Notes: generated by a model from the letters alone, not told the origin. A stretch of 64,000 bases of DNA from Microstegium vimineum (GCA_022036555.1 CM039140.1:3127943-3191942); one strand, 5' to 3'; positions 47,006-59,390 are shown, counted from the stretch's first letter. Numbers and translations: made by a program.

Positions 47006-49394
47006 TCAAAGGTACAAGCTCTGAACATACTGCAAGGCAAAGGACAATTTCCAGGTAAAAGGGATATCAGGATTGGGGGGAGGGGGTACTAGCTACATTT
47101 TGACATACTTAGTAAGTTCAAAAGAGATAATTCTCCAATCAATGGAGAGGCGAAGAACAAAATCCAGAATATCTGAAAGAGAACTTACGAGTATATTCTT
47201 CCGCATTGAATTACTTGGCAAGTCACTTGTTAAGGCAGGATTAGGGGTTAGGATGGGTTGGATACCTTACAATTGTTTTAGCAAGTGCCCTCGGCCGTTC
47301 ATAACCATCTGTAGAGACATCTTTTGCACTGTCATTTGATGCCTGTTTCTCATTGGACTCATCCTTGCCCTCTCGTCGCCCCCTAGCTTGCTGTCTTGAT
47401 TCAGGCTTCCAGCATGCTTTCGCAAGTGACTTGCCAAGTAAATCAGCAATATTTATTGCCATGTTCTCAGCTTGCTCCACATGAGGGAAGTTATCTTCCT
47501 CAAAATGATGTGACAACCATAGATACATTGATAGGACCTGATGTTTTGTCTCAAGGTCCAGAAGCTCAGCGTCATTTCTTGCAGAACCCCTTGGCACTCC
47601 CATTGCAATGCTAACACGATGGCTTTGGCAATAGTTAGTGGCAAATCTTAGAAGATGGTACATGGCTTTTGGATCCCTTATATTTACTGGAGCAAAGCAA
47701 AAATTGTAGCGATCCTTGAGGGATAGTCCCTGCACCCTCTCAAGCATATTAGCAACCTTCTTGATACCGTCCTGCTGGCACATGAAGTATGTCTTATCAA
47801 TGCGACAAGTATCACGGAATTTATCCAACAGATCGGTGAAAGCAAGGTCAGGGAATTGGCTAGCAAACTTTTCCACTTGCTCAAAGCAAGGAAAAAGACC
47901 AACTTTCTGTGCCTCCTCGAATGGCTGCTGCAGGGACTGAATCAAATAATCTAAATCATCCTTCAAGAAAGTTGTTGTGAGTCCATCTGGGTAAACACTG
48001 CCCCTCCGTCCAGCACGGCCAGCAATCTGCTTTACCTGTGAAGCAGGAACTGATACCATTCTGTCCCCATTGTATTTGGCCAAGCTATAGAACACAACCC
48101 TCCTAATGTTAAGGTTCAGCCCCATACCGACTGCATCACTTGCTACAAGCACATCATACTCATTATCCTGCTCGTTGAACAGCTTTGCTTGTTGGCGTCG
48201 TGTCTCTGGTGGCAGAGCTCCATAAATAACACAACACTTGTGCTTTGTAAACTTCTCAATTGCCAGCTTCACCTCGAATATCTCCTTGCGTGAGAAAGCA
48301 ACAACACAGTCACCAGAGCGGATATTCTTGAGGTCCCCAAGAAGCGTCTTTGCCTCAACAACAAGAGGCTTGAATCGCTCATATTGATGCACCACCAAGT
48401 CATCCCCAGTATCTGCACAAATCTTCCGGACAAGCTTGAGCACGCTAGGGTCACCGCAGAGGTGTATCTCATCCGCCTTGAGCCCAAGCAGAGCGCGCGT
48501 CCATGCAAAGCCCCTGGTAGGGTCAGCAATCATCTGTATCTCATCAACCACGGCGACTTCATAGAGCTCCTCAGTGGACACCATTTCAATGGTACAGGCA
48601 ACATGATTGGCGAAAGGCACTTCCTTAACCTCCTGTCCAGTGCGCATGGTGCAGTAGACACCGAGGGCATTAACCTTGTCGAAGATCTCCATGGCGAGCA
48701 GACGGAGCGGGCTGCAGTAGACCCCAGACTTGGCTGCGGCGAAGCGGGTGAGCGCGTTGTGCGTCTTGCCGCTGTTGGTGGGACCGCAGTGGTACACGAT
48801 ACGGCGGCGCATGGCGCGCGCGAAGGGGTACCAGGTGTGAGGCGCCGTGAGGTCGGCCGCGGCCATGACCGACCTGTGCTGCCTCAGCTCGTCCGCGAAG
48901 TTGGCGACGCAGAACTCCGCGAAGGCCGGGAGGAGGAGCTCGTGCGCGTCCTCCGCAGGGAGTGAGAGGAGATGCGCCGCGGACTCCCGGGAGAGCCGCG
49001 GGAGGAGGAACGCGCGGAAGTGGCGGGCGTAGGAGGGGAAGGCGGACGAGGGGACGTAGAGCGCGAGCGCCTGGTCGGACATGGCCGGGCTTTTGGCGAA
49101 GCCGCGGACGAGGCCCACCACGGCGTCCCACGTGGCCTTCGGCAGGCGGGAGGAGCCGGCGGCGGGGTCCGAGGCGGAGAGCTCCCGCCATAGCTGCTTC
49201 GAGTCAAGAGACGGCGGCGGTTTCTGGGTGGGATCGCCGGTGGAGAAGAAGCGATGCTGGGGTGGGAGCCATGGGGACGGGGGTTGCGGCAAGGGGCGGT
49301 GGAGGTGAGAGAGGAGAGGGAGTATGAGCCGGTGGTGCGTGGTGGATGTGGAGCGGCGGAGAAGCGCCGCGGCAATGGCGGTGGCGGCGGCCAT
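47006..49394 (-). CDS. SUV3: SUV3 ATP-dependent RNA helicase, mitochondrial
   Basis: One long exon (47271-49394) encodes almost the whole protein. An Ala/Arg/Ser/His-rich presequence covers about 50 residues. Walker A GPTNSGKT is at about 204-211, the DEIQ box at about 284-287, and the motif VI region [10 protein letters not shown] lies in the second RecA domain. The SUV3 C-terminal fold and a Lys/Glu tail ending [10 protein letters not shown] follow. SUV3 unwinds RNA in mitochondria and works with exoribonuclease in RNA turnover. Unspliced, the frame would end at 47241. A GTAAGG donor follows ACAATT and an acceptor at 47030 would add eight codons to a TGA at 47006-47008. The exact C-terminus is therefore uncertain. 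The gene is divergent from Deg8. Confidence 0.93.
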
Positions 49395-50178
49395 GGGGTT
49401 GGTCGGTTAGGCCGGCGGCATGGGGGCTGGGAGAAGAACGAGGGATGCCATCCTTTGCATCCGACGGTAGCAAACAGAGCACGCGGTCTCGGCCTGCAAG
49501 CCCGCTGCGGCCCAGGAAGCGGCCCAGGATTACCCATAGGCGCAAGCAGTTGGCCCGTGGCCCGTGGCCCGTGGAGGCTGGCTTCCAGCTTATAGGGATG
49601 AAAACGAACCCGATCAGTGCGGATAATAGCTTTCCCATATCCTAATCCTATTTTTTTAATCGGATTCGGAGCGGATCGGATATTATATGGTTTCGGATAC
49701 AAAAGCAGATTTTTTAGGATGTCGGAAATGGTACGGATTCGGACCGGTTTCGGAGTGGAAGCGGACTTTTCTAAGTCGGATAATATGTACTTACATGTTG
49801 TTTTTTTTTAAGATGAGAAATAATTTATTAGATGTCATTTATGCTTATAAAATAATAAAAATAAATTGATAACTATGCTTATGTACTACAATATAATAAT
49901 GCTAGTGTCATGGGTTGTACTCTTGTGATTGGGCTCCTTAAAATATTCGGTTATCCTATTATAAGCATCGGATAATCCATATCCATCGGATTTCGTCAAT
50001 CCTATATCCTACACCACATCCGCATGTAATCGGATTCGGATTATCTATATCCACACGGATTTAAAAAACACTTCTCCATATCTTTAAAATTCGGATTCGG
50101 AACGGATCGGAGCGGAGGATTATCCACACCACTTACACTCCTGCCAACTTCTATCCCCCAAACTCTCCCAAAGAAAAG
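49395..50178. promoter_or_regulatory. Shared upstream region of SUV3 and Deg8-like genes
   Basis: The two start codons are 784 bases apart and point away from each other. Most of the gap is filled by a repeat (49592-50135), so each promoter has only about 200 bases (SUV3) or less (Deg8) of non-repeat DNA. Confidence 0.5.
49592..50135. repeat. Dispersed repeat with GGATTCGGA motifs
   Basis: It begins AGGGATGAAAACGAACCCGAT and is full of CGGATTCGGA, GGATCGGA and ATATCC phrases in both orientations, ending near GGATTATCCACACC. The segment at 59585-59790, which ends GGTTTCATTCCTACCC, uses the same vocabulary. Both appear to be non-autonomous members of one grass family. Confidence 0.5.
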
Positions 50179-52633
50179 ATGCGCCACACACGGACACTCC
50201 CCTACCTCGGTCGGATGCAGTGCCTACCCTGCGGACTGTCCACCAGCGCCCCCGCTGCGCATGGCGCGGCCAGAAGCGTCAGCCGCCGGAGGGTTGTCGT
50301 CGACGGCGTCTCCTCGGCAACCCACGACAGCGAGGAAGCGCCTCCAAGGTCTGACAGCTTGTTTCCACCCACTAGGTTTTTTTTTTAACTTTTGGGCGGC
50401 ATGATTTTGGTCGGCAGAATCAAGCAGTTCCAAGCTCGTGTTTGTACCTGGTTTTTCCATTCCAATTTTTAATTCCCATTCCTTTTGTTCGTCTCCGTGT
50501 GGGCTGTGGCACCTATACTAGTTCCGTACTTCCGTTTGGCATTGGTTGTGGTTGTGGTTGTGGTTGTGGTTGCTACAAGATAAGAGCGTCTTTATTAAAA
50601 AGAACGTCGCGTGTTAGTTTGCAACTATCACCTCAGTGGAGCTGCAAGTGCGGTGGTGGTCTACATAATCTCTCATGTTCTGTTATATTTTATAATACTC
50701 TGCATACCATTTCTACTTATTGTCACTCTCTGCAGTTGCTTTAGGTGTTGCTAACGGTTTGCACAGATTTTAGTTTTCTTATCAGTTGATTTTACTTGTT
50801 ACTTGGATTCCTCTTTTTATTTTTGTTTCTGAATCTTCCAGGTCAATGAGGGCAACATGTGATCTTGGTGCAATGTCAAGCAAAGCCTTATTGCTTGTGT
50901 CAAAGAGGAAGCTTATTGCTTTGTCAGCCTTTTGTCTTAGCTTGCATTCTTCAAGGTACTTTCCAGGTTCGAACCAAGTGACATCGTAATTTAGGTGTTC
51001 TTAGAAATACTCTCAGTACCTTTCACAATGACCAGACAATTCCCTCTTTGCAATAGGTTGCTTATAATCTGTCCTTGGTATATGGGCTCTCTTAATTCCA
51101 TTTTGGTACTGCAGCACTTGCTTTGGGTGATGCGTCTGTCAAAATCGAGGATGTGACTCCTAAGATTTTTCCATCTGGACCATTATTTCCAACTGAGGTC
51201 AGTGTTCAGTTGGACCTACTTGCTTGGTTTATCCTATAAGCTTGTTGTCAAGATATATTTATGCTTCTTTGGGTCATGCTCCTGAATGGCAGAAACGGAT
51301 AGCAGACTTATTTGAAACAAACACTTACTCAGTCGTCAACATTTTTGATGCAACACTACGGCCACAGCTTAATGTTACTGGTGTTTGTGGAGGTAAAGAA
51401 TTACATGCTCTAAGTTCATGGTCAAGAATACACTGTTCTCATCAGTATCTTTTGCAGATAGCGTTTAATGACAGATTTTTAATAATATAAAGGTGTGAGA
51501 AGCACTTGTTTGAATGAAACTTTTTATTCATTTTAGATCCCTGAAGGAAATGGTTCTGGTGTAGTGTGGGATGATTCTGGACATATTGTTACAAATTATC
51601 ATGGTATGTTAATCTGAGATGATCACATCTCTACTCTATATGAGAATTACGAGCTTACATCTTTTCTGTGCTTTACAGTTGTTGGCAGTGCTCTTTCAAA
51701 AAATCCGAAGCCTGGTGATGTTGTTGCACGTGTCAACATTCTTGCTGCTGAAGGGTAATACATTTTGATGAATTAAGTATGATGAAGATACCAGCGTTCT
51801 TGTATATGCAAGACAACTAATAGCCTACTGTATCTACTTGAAAGGATACAGAAAAATTTTGAAGGCAAATTGGTTGGTGCAGACCGTGCTAAAGATCTTG
51901 CTGTTCTGAAGGTAAGATGCATTTTGACTGATTCTGAGTCAAGTATCAGCACTTGATTTATAATGCCGTATATGAAGAATCAAATCTAGTCTACAATTTC
52001 AACATAGCTCACCTTTGTCTCATTCCAATATTTGTCATCATGATTGTTATTCAGCTTTGCATGTCATCTCAGTCTTCTACATGCATCTCAAATTCTCAAT
52101 CTATTACTTTATGAATAAACCATTGAATTATCTGTCTAGTTCCTTAGATTAATTACATGGCATACCGCATGGACCAAGGAATGTCAATCTTAGAAAAAGT
52201 AGAAAATGAAAAGAGGGTGGAATGCTTGATAAACTTTATTGTCGCCAGAAAAATTCATCTCATGTTCGCCAACCAATTTAATCAAAGTCTGTTTTTGGTA
52301 TTCACCTGAGTTCAGTAATTGTGTTTAATTGTTTATTAACTTTCACTGTCCTTTGCATTTGAAAAGTTCGTGTCAATCGGTTTCTTTTAGCACCTAATAC
52401 ATTGACATGTAATAGGTCGATGCTCCTACAGATATCTTGAAACCAATAAATGTGGGACAATCCTCGGCCCTAAGAGTTGGTCAGCAATGCTTAGCAATTG
52501 GAAATCCTTTTGGTTTTGACCATACTCTAACTGTTGGTGTTATCAGTGGTTTAAATCGAGATATTTTCAGTCAGGCTGGGGTGACAATTGGAGGTGGAAT
52601 TCAAACAGATGCAGCTATTAACCCTGGTAACAG
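50179..52633 (+). CDS. Deg8-like thylakoid-lumen serine protease, 5' part only, one frameshift
   Basis: Eight exons are visible: 50179-50348, 50842-50966, 51115-51197, 51293-51392, 51537-51603, 51679-51754, 51845-51911 and 52416-52633. The start may be the second Met at 50215. The product resembles plant Deg8, a trypsin-like protease of the thylakoid lumen that with Deg5 degrades damaged photosystem II D1 protein. The catalytic His is in IVTNYHV and the Asp in AKDLAVLK. The final exon stops at AAINPGN, exactly where the intron splits the codon of the catalytic Ser (NPGNSGG). No Ser exon or PDZ domain occurs before or after the 100-N gap at 53777. Exon 4 is 100 bases instead of 99, with an extra T at about 51384, which breaks the frame. 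A signal-like hydrophobic segment follows the transit peptide in exon 2. Confidence 0.85.
50543..50572. repeat. GGTTGT hexanucleotide microsatellite in Deg8 intron 1
   Basis: Five units of a GGTTGT repeat. Confidence 0.9.
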
Positions 52634-53776
52634 GTTTGTAGATATGGCTCAAAATGCTTTTCTACATTGATTATCTTGTCCGAACAAAATTTTGCAGCTT
52701 AGCTTTCAGAGCTTACTTTCGAAGATACTGTTAGCACCTAGCAGGGGTGGAGCCAGGCTATTTTGATGTTGTCACTTGAAAACAATGAGTTTTAAAAATC
52801 CAAGGCTAAACTGTTGTTGATCTAAGAGAAAACAAGACCAATAATCATTCTTTTGAACACTAGTGACATCAATTATTCTCTATTCTGCATCCGCCTTAGC
52901 ATTAATGCTTTTTTTTTCCTTATGGTCACCTAGCATTTAATGCCCCAATGCTAGTTTTATGCTTCTCTTGTACTGAGCTTAGCACTTAGACAATCCTAAG
53001 CATTTTCAAGTTTTCCACCTAACTTATCAATATACTCCCTCTATTCAAGTAGGATAAGCATATTTTGACTAAGGAAATGTCATACAAAGTAGATTTTTAC
53101 CTTTAATTTCCCTTAAAATATGTTGTCAATTGTTGAGAGAATGAATATCATCTCATAGGCTAATTGTGGACCAAAATTTGTAAATTTTCATTTTTCCTAG
53201 ATCAAAATACAATTGTCATTTTTGGACAGATGGGGTACCATATATGGTTTATACTTGATACCACTTTAAACATTGTAGAATAGTGAGGATCTTCGCCGAT
53301 TGTAAAAGTACAAAATAGTGAATCAGATTTTACATCAGTGATCAGTATACAGACTATTAATTGGTACTTTATTTAAGTGACTAGCATCGAACATTATGAT
53401 GCACGAGTTTGGAGACAAGTTTCTGCTCTAGCAGTTTGCATAATGATTTTATTAGTGGTTAGCATGTTACTACTCTGGAACTTGGGATCACCATAAGTCA
53501 AGTTGGGAGCCTGACAAGTTTTAATTGATAACCTGTTTTAAATATTTCTCTGGACTCAGATGTTTAGCCTACGGCATTCATTATACACGCTCGACCTTAA
53601 TCCTATCCATACCCGATTACTTAAGTACATTGCAACTAGTGATTTACATACATTAGGTCTTGCTTTGTTAAGCATTTCTACTGTGTCATATCTTTTTCAT
53701 TAAATATCATGCACCATGATTCCCTCAACTGAAAAGGTACTACGAAGCACTTTGCTAACCATGTACTTTGATGAAC
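52634..53776. other. Deg8 intron 8 or replaced 3' region
   Basis: 1.1 kb without any Deg8 exon that I can find, up to the assembly gap. A Stowaway MITE fills 53035-53235. Either this is a long intron continuing into the gap, or the gene ends here. Confidence 0.5.
53035..53235. mobile_element. Stowaway MITE with TA target duplication
   Basis: The left end CTCCCTCTATTCAAGTAGG and right end TTTTTGGACAGATGGGG form imperfect inverted repeats. TA flanks both sides (53033-53034 and 53236-53237). Confidence 0.75.
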
Positions 53777-53876
53777 NNNNNNNNNNNNNNNNNNNNNNNN
53801 NNNNNNNNNNNNNNNNNNNNNNNNNNNNNNNNNNNNNNNNNNNNNNNNNNNNNNNNNNNNNNNNNNNNNNNNNNNN
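53777..53876. other. Assembly gap (100 N)
   Basis: Exactly 100 N, the customary filler for a gap of unknown length. It is followed by a short (TA)n tract, and repeat collapse may be the cause. Confidence 0.99.
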
Positions 53877-54002
53877 AATGTCGAATATATATATATATAA
53901 TGGACGACACGCTGAGTGCCGCAACTCGCGAGTCGAAATTCATGTCTGTATTTAATAAACTTGTACTCCGACACTTGCATTGTGAGATGTTGTCCATTAT
54001 AA

Positions 54003-54130
54003 GGTCTTGTTTGGATGCGCATGTATCTTCCTCAAACAACATGATTTGGAGTGGATTGAAGTGAATATTAGTTCAAATAAACTCCAACACATATGGTTTG
54101 AAGATGATATATGCGCATCCAAACAAAGCC
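54003..54130. mobile_element. Tourist-like MITE with TAA target duplication
   Basis: The termini GGTCTTGTTTGGATGCGCAT and ATGCGCATCCAAACAAAGCC are near-perfect inverted repeats. TAA flanks the 128-base element on both sides (54000-54002 and 54131-54133), the PIF/Harbinger signature. Confidence 0.85.
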
Positions 54131-54905
54131 TAAAAGAGTATATGTATGTAACTCAGACACGAGTTCTGACTTGCATTGTGAGATCTGACCCTGCCAGCCG
54201 CACTTGAGCTTTTCCATGCCATGGCATGAACAATTTTAATTTGATGGACAGTTTCCGGTTCCGTACGTCTAGATGTTGACCAGACCAGTTGAGACTGGCA
54301 GTGACAGGGGAAGCAAGCAAAAAACGACCGACCGACCGGATGGTCGCGTGTTCTCGTCTCGTTGCTCAACCAGGAGCAGCAGCACATGCACAGCAGGCTC
54401 GCCGTTCCCCTGCTGCCGTTGGAGATATATTCTTCGGAGCGATGGTCGGCGCCGCAAAATCAGTTGGCACTTGGCACAGTGATGAAGCGTGACGAACCGA
54501 GATGTTGCTCAGTTGCATCGACCCAGTGGTCATATGTTAGGTTGTTTATAATATCCTAACTCCGTGACTCGTACAAAGTGGCTAGCCAGCAATACTTTCC
54601 TGACTACTGGAAAATGACATCATTACATCCGCCGCGTACATGGAAGTATGAAACCACACTGACTATGCTCCATAAACAATTTATAAAACTTATAAGTCGA
54701 TCCAAATTAATTTGATGTTACAATAACCAGGATACACAATAATACCTTGCACAAGTAGACAAAACAAAGTTTGTACAATTTTAGAACCTTAATGAAGATA
54801 CCGCTAAGACATTAAAAATATAGGTGGAAAATTACAGTATCACGAGACCTCTGCCAATTTCCTTCAATACATTTTTGCGGTGCTCTATCAAGACACCAGT
54901 CCAAA
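54131..54905. other. Intergenic, no gene recognised
   Basis: ACTTGCATTGTGAGAT at about 54169 repeats a phrase at about 53974 on the other side of the MITE. Bases 54600-54905 probably contain the 3' UTR of the DUF6598 gene. No ORF is supported. Confidence 0.45.
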
Positions 54906-57732
54906 CTATCTTAACCTGCATGTCATAAGTGCCCAGCTTGAAAGTACTTCTTCATAGTGTGCAAGTCTTTTAGACTTCGACTTAGCCCTAGGAACTGAAA
55001 AACAGAGCTCCAAATCACTACCCCCTGGGACAGCTAATACACGACGAGTTAACGAAACAGAGCCGCCACAACCAAGTTTTGTCTCAGTGCCAGCTACTTT
55101 GCTGTCATACAGAAGCATTTCATTTTCCTCATATCCAGCAGTTATTTTGCCATGGAAATTAGATTCCTCATTCAATATATTAACTTCAATGGAAGCTTGC
55201 CAGGCATTTGGAATATCATTAAAATCCAATTCAACTTTACTCAGGCAACTATTAAGAGATAAAGTCAGGAGACACGATAAACTAGTGACAATATTGCGTT
55301 GCATCAAACCTTTGCTGAACTCTTGGTCAACTGTCTCCTCATCACCCATAATAATCTTCAAACTTACCTCAAAATACATAACATCACCAGCAAGAGCTCG
55401 ATACGGGCCAGTCAAAGTTAGGACATCATCCTGCAAAGGGATTCAGCAGAAACATGTAAAAACAACAGAAAAAAATAGCTCAACAAGTCAAATGTAATTC
55501 AGTTCATTTAAATATCAGCAGATGATCCAAGAATTATAAATTAGACACACATATAATGTGAATGCAAGCATACCAGGTTATGGCATTAGAGTCAGTGTTC
55601 GCCTAAACGGCTGCTAAACGGTAAAAGGGGGCAAACTGTTTTGTTTAGAGTGTATTTGGAAAGTAAACGGTTGACCGTTTAAACGGTCAAAAAAACGGGG
55701 GTAAACAGTCCAAACGCCCTAAATGGAACAGAGCTAAACGATTTTACATGGGCTAAACGATTGTTTAAACGACCATTTAGACAAACAGCAAGTAAATATA
55801 ATTAAGTTTTACATGCACAAATTTGTATACTTAAGTTTATTATATATATTTATAAAAATGTATACTTGTGCAAATATGTATGTTTGATTCTTTTTACATG
55901 CATATAAATATATATACATACTAAAATAATTAATTTTTAATTGCATAAATATGTATAAATGCTAGAATAATTGATTTTACATCAATAAATATGCACATTT
56001 TGGTAATATTATGTAAAACCATTTAGACCATTTAACTCCGCCTAAACAACGTGTATAAACAGCCTAAACGCTAAATGAAGGGCAAACAACTGTTTACCGT
56101 TCACGCTAAATACTGGGCCATCTAGATGGTGCCTAGAGACAACATATATACATGGTTCGTCCTAGCAATATTCTATTTGCTAACTGATATTTCTGCTATT
56201 TGTAGATCTATTTGATAATCCATACCTCAGCTAATTAGGAAAAAAAAATCTTACTAACATTTGCAATATTCTTCTGTAGGCAATTCAAATCATTGTTATT
56301 CAAGATCAGAACCTAAACAGTAATGAAGATTGATCAAATCTGGTTATCCCTAAATTTTTACTTGTAAAATGCATACCATATAGCTACTGTGTTGCTTATT
56401 TTGGTCTACAGTACAAAACCAGCAAAATTCAAATCCATCTAGTCATCATTAGAAAGCTAGACGCACTAATCACTAGGTGACCGAGTGGCAAGCATTTAAC
56501 ATCACTTAATCAGTGTGAATTATGCAAACAGCCTGTGATTAGCTAATAACAAGCATGTTTAACTACTATGTCTAGCAGAACATGACACATACTATTTGAG
56601 TCCCGCTACAAAAATTTGGAAACATTAAGATGCCTGATTATTCAAAAACAATACCACCACATACAAAAGCAGTAAAGCAGGTTAAAGCACCAAACCCAGT
56701 AGAAACTAGATCCAACATCAGGGAATAACAACTAAAACAAACAAACAATATTATATTTGGTTGATATCTACAAAAAGCTGGCTATTCTAACTTGCCACAA
56801 AAGATATTTTGTGAATCGGCATGGTTCAAGATGTGGAAAATCCAGTATGATTTTACAGTGCAAGGAGCCAAAAACCATAGGACGCAAGTGACACATAGGA
56901 AAGTGTAAACAGAATTACTAGCGCAGTTTTGTAGACTCTACGTGAATGTCTGCATATCGTTTAGTATTCTAGTAAAATCTTATAGCAGGATACTAGGAAA
57001 CTAATTTAATAACAGTGACCCAACAGTTCTAATAGTGATGTGATTTAATTGCCGCATTTGACGGTAAAAGTAGTGTCATTCAGTTTGATCAGTAAACACA
57101 GTATTAAAATCTAGTAAGAGGAAGAAATTAAGTAGATACAGACCACTGAGGTAATACATTGGGGGTTGTCCCTGCTGCGCTTGAATAAGTAAACACATCT
57201 ATAGTCAACCTGATCCCTCGCCACCACAGTGCCATATATGTTAATGGGATAAGGCACATCAGACTCAGAAACCCTGATTGAGATAATATTCCTCGATGAA
57301 TCCAAGGGCCAATAAGAATCAGGGATTTTGCTAAACCGTGGCTCGCGCTTAAACTCCGCTGTAAAATAAAGACAAGAGAAGGCTAAACAAATAGCTAAAT
57401 ATACATGCAACTGGTGCTTTGATATGCATGTAAAATGATAGGAATCAAACAAGAAGATGCAATGAATAAGACATGCTGACAATGTACTCACACTCTTTGT
57501 CGAGGTCAAAAAAGGCTATATTGAATTCACAAAATCGGTTTGGCACAGTAGAATATTTCTTGGGGTCGTACTCAAATAATCCTCGGCAGCGAACCATGTT
57601 GAGAATGAATATTACTTTCTCAACCCAAGATAGGTTTGGTAAAAGCAGGTCTTGATCCCGAGGATCAAATCTAAACTTCTTCCATGGTATACGTGGGGGA
57701 TTCAAGGGCAGCAGTGTCTTTCCAGCAGCCAT
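54906..57732 (-). CDS. DUF6598-domain protein (grass-specific family)
   Basis: Three exons (57492-57732, 57144-57358, 54906-55430) join in frame to about 326 residues. The C-terminal two thirds carry the DUF6598 pattern: PINIYGTVVARDQVDYRCVYLF, then SRDNPQCITS, DDVLTLTGPYRAL, a long beta-rich domain and SVSLTRRVLAVPGGSDLEL near the end. The family is abundant in grasses and has no known biochemical role that I can name. The donor after exon 2 is GTCTGT, weaker than usual. The third intron-length gap, 1.7 kb, contains a hAT-like repeat. Upstream, two segments repeat the style of the exon-1 end and donor, so the 5' region may have been duplicated. No stop or frameshift is seen. Confidence 0.8.
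55593..56116. mobile_element. hAT-like non-autonomous element in the DUF6598 intron
   Basis: It starts CAGTGTTCGCCTAAACGG and ends CCGTTCACGCTAAATACTG, giving imperfect inverted ends of hAT style. It is filled with TAAACGG/CCGTTTA phrases. The 8-base flanks are only loosely similar. Confidence 0.5.
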
Positions 57733-58620
57733 GTTTCAGTTTTCTCGGCCATCTCTGATACTTGTGTGTTTATCACCCTGGCCACCAACACAAGCTGAAA
57801 ACAAAGTTTAGATTATGTCACATCCAACAAAAAAGAGATGCCATAGAGTAAAGAGGTGACAAAAAAAAGATATGACGAGTGATTTAGTTATAGTAAATTA
57901 TGCACTCACACTCTTGGTTAGAGATCAAGCCGATTCTGAAATCACACAGCCCATGGAGTTCAAGCAAGTCAGAGAATAACTCACCAGCAGAATTTTTTTT
58001 TTGACAAGACCCCAGCAGAATTGTTAATATGTTCATTCTCCAGAGAGCGGTGATGGTTCTTGTCGCTGCAGACATTGCATTGCTGCACATCAATTTCCCA
58101 ATTCTTGAAGCTTGGTTGTGTGGCCCTGCTACCAGCACAAACTGAAAAGAAGAATGGTTTTGGTATTATGCATCAAATCCAGCAAAAGAGCAAAACAACC
58201 CATGAATTAAGACGCTGATAAATAGGAAAAAGTTTGTGCTAATTCTTAGTTGAGGATTGCACTCACACAAGTCCCATTTTAAGGAGGTTATATCAAACTG
58301 CTTTTAAGAAAAAAAAAAACAATGCTTTGTCTGGGTCACATCCAGCAAGAGAGAAAAATATGCTATGAGCTAGTTAAAGGTGATGTGAAGAAAAAAACTA
58401 TGATTGATTTCATAATTGTGGAGTCTGCACTCACCGTCTTGGTTAAAGGCAAAGCAGATTTCGGAATCACGCGGCTCTTGTGGTTTAGGTAAGTTGGAGC
58501 CTCGAGGTCTCGGAGTTTCTCCGCGGTCTCCAATCTATGCCGCCGCCGCCGCCGCCGCCACCAAGAATACACGAATGAGTGCACAGATTTTCAATTGTTC
58601 AGGACCCCAAAACGAATAAT
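57733..58620 (-). other. Upstream region of the DUF6598 gene with exon-like duplications
   Basis: On the minus strand, segments ending near 57911 and 58436 each read ...TAACCAAGA followed by a GTGAGTGCA donor. Both contain a related stretch (GATTTCAGAATCGGC / GATTCCGAAATCTGC), echoing the end of coding exon 1. They may be alternative or 5' UTR exons. A GCC trinucleotide run lies at about 58541-58560. Confidence 0.4.
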
Positions 58621-58895
58621 AATATGACCGTATATCGCATCAGACGAACAGGGGTTCTAGTAGCGTAAAGCAGTAGGAATTCCATTGCCGCTCGGATCTG
58701 TGATGTAGGACGGCGTGCCAACAGAAGACCCGTTAGTCTTATGATTCTGATTCTGCTCCATCAGCCCCAGCTTGTCCTCCACCTTCAGTCTCCGAGGAAA
58801 ACGCCGAGGTTTTTTCTCAATCCTTGTTCGTGACCAAATAAAACGAATTCGCGTCGGAAAAAGAGAAGGTTGATTACCGTTGCTGACTCTTTTAT

Positions 58896-59390
58896 CCTCG
58901 CCATCGGGCCGTGCCGACGCGTCGTCGTGCTGCACCGGGCTGCCGTGCCTAGGCCGTGCTGGTGCCTAGCCTCCGGCCCATGGCACGGCCCGTGGGCCAT
59001 TTCTTCGTGCCGTGCCGCCCGTCAAGCACGGCTCGCCGTGCCAGCCCGCGGCCTACAGAGGCCAGCAGAGACGGAGAGGAGAGGGGGAGAAGGTCGAGCC
59101 GCCGAGGCGGAGCCGCGGAGGGTCACGGCACGGCGCCGCCGCGCGAGCCGCGCGCCCTCGCCGCGACCACGAGCTCGAGACGGAGCAGGGGGCGGAGCTC
59201 GGGGCATGGAGGAGGAGGTGACCACCGACGAGTGCGCGGAGGAGAGGAGCGGCGCGGGGAAGAGCTGCGGGTCTGCGGTGGCGGGCTGCGCGAGGACTGG
59301 AGGAGTTACGCGAGGAGCCGAGGGCGCGAGGAGGAGGTCTGCGGCCGTCCGGCGGCCGAACTCGGGATTTAGTAGTGTCTATAAAATATG
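58896..59390. repeat. GC-rich repeat rich in GGCACGG motifs
   Basis: Phrases such as CGGGCCGTGCC, GGCACGGCCCGTGGGCC and GTGCCGTGCCGCCCG recur in both orientations in 58905-59045, a style known from dispersed grass repeats. The following 350 bases give long Arg/Ala frames on both strands that I read as GC bias, not as a gene. Confidence 0.4.

Noticed and set aside
53678..54064. Frames running through the N block
   Set aside because: They are artefacts of translating N as unknown residues.
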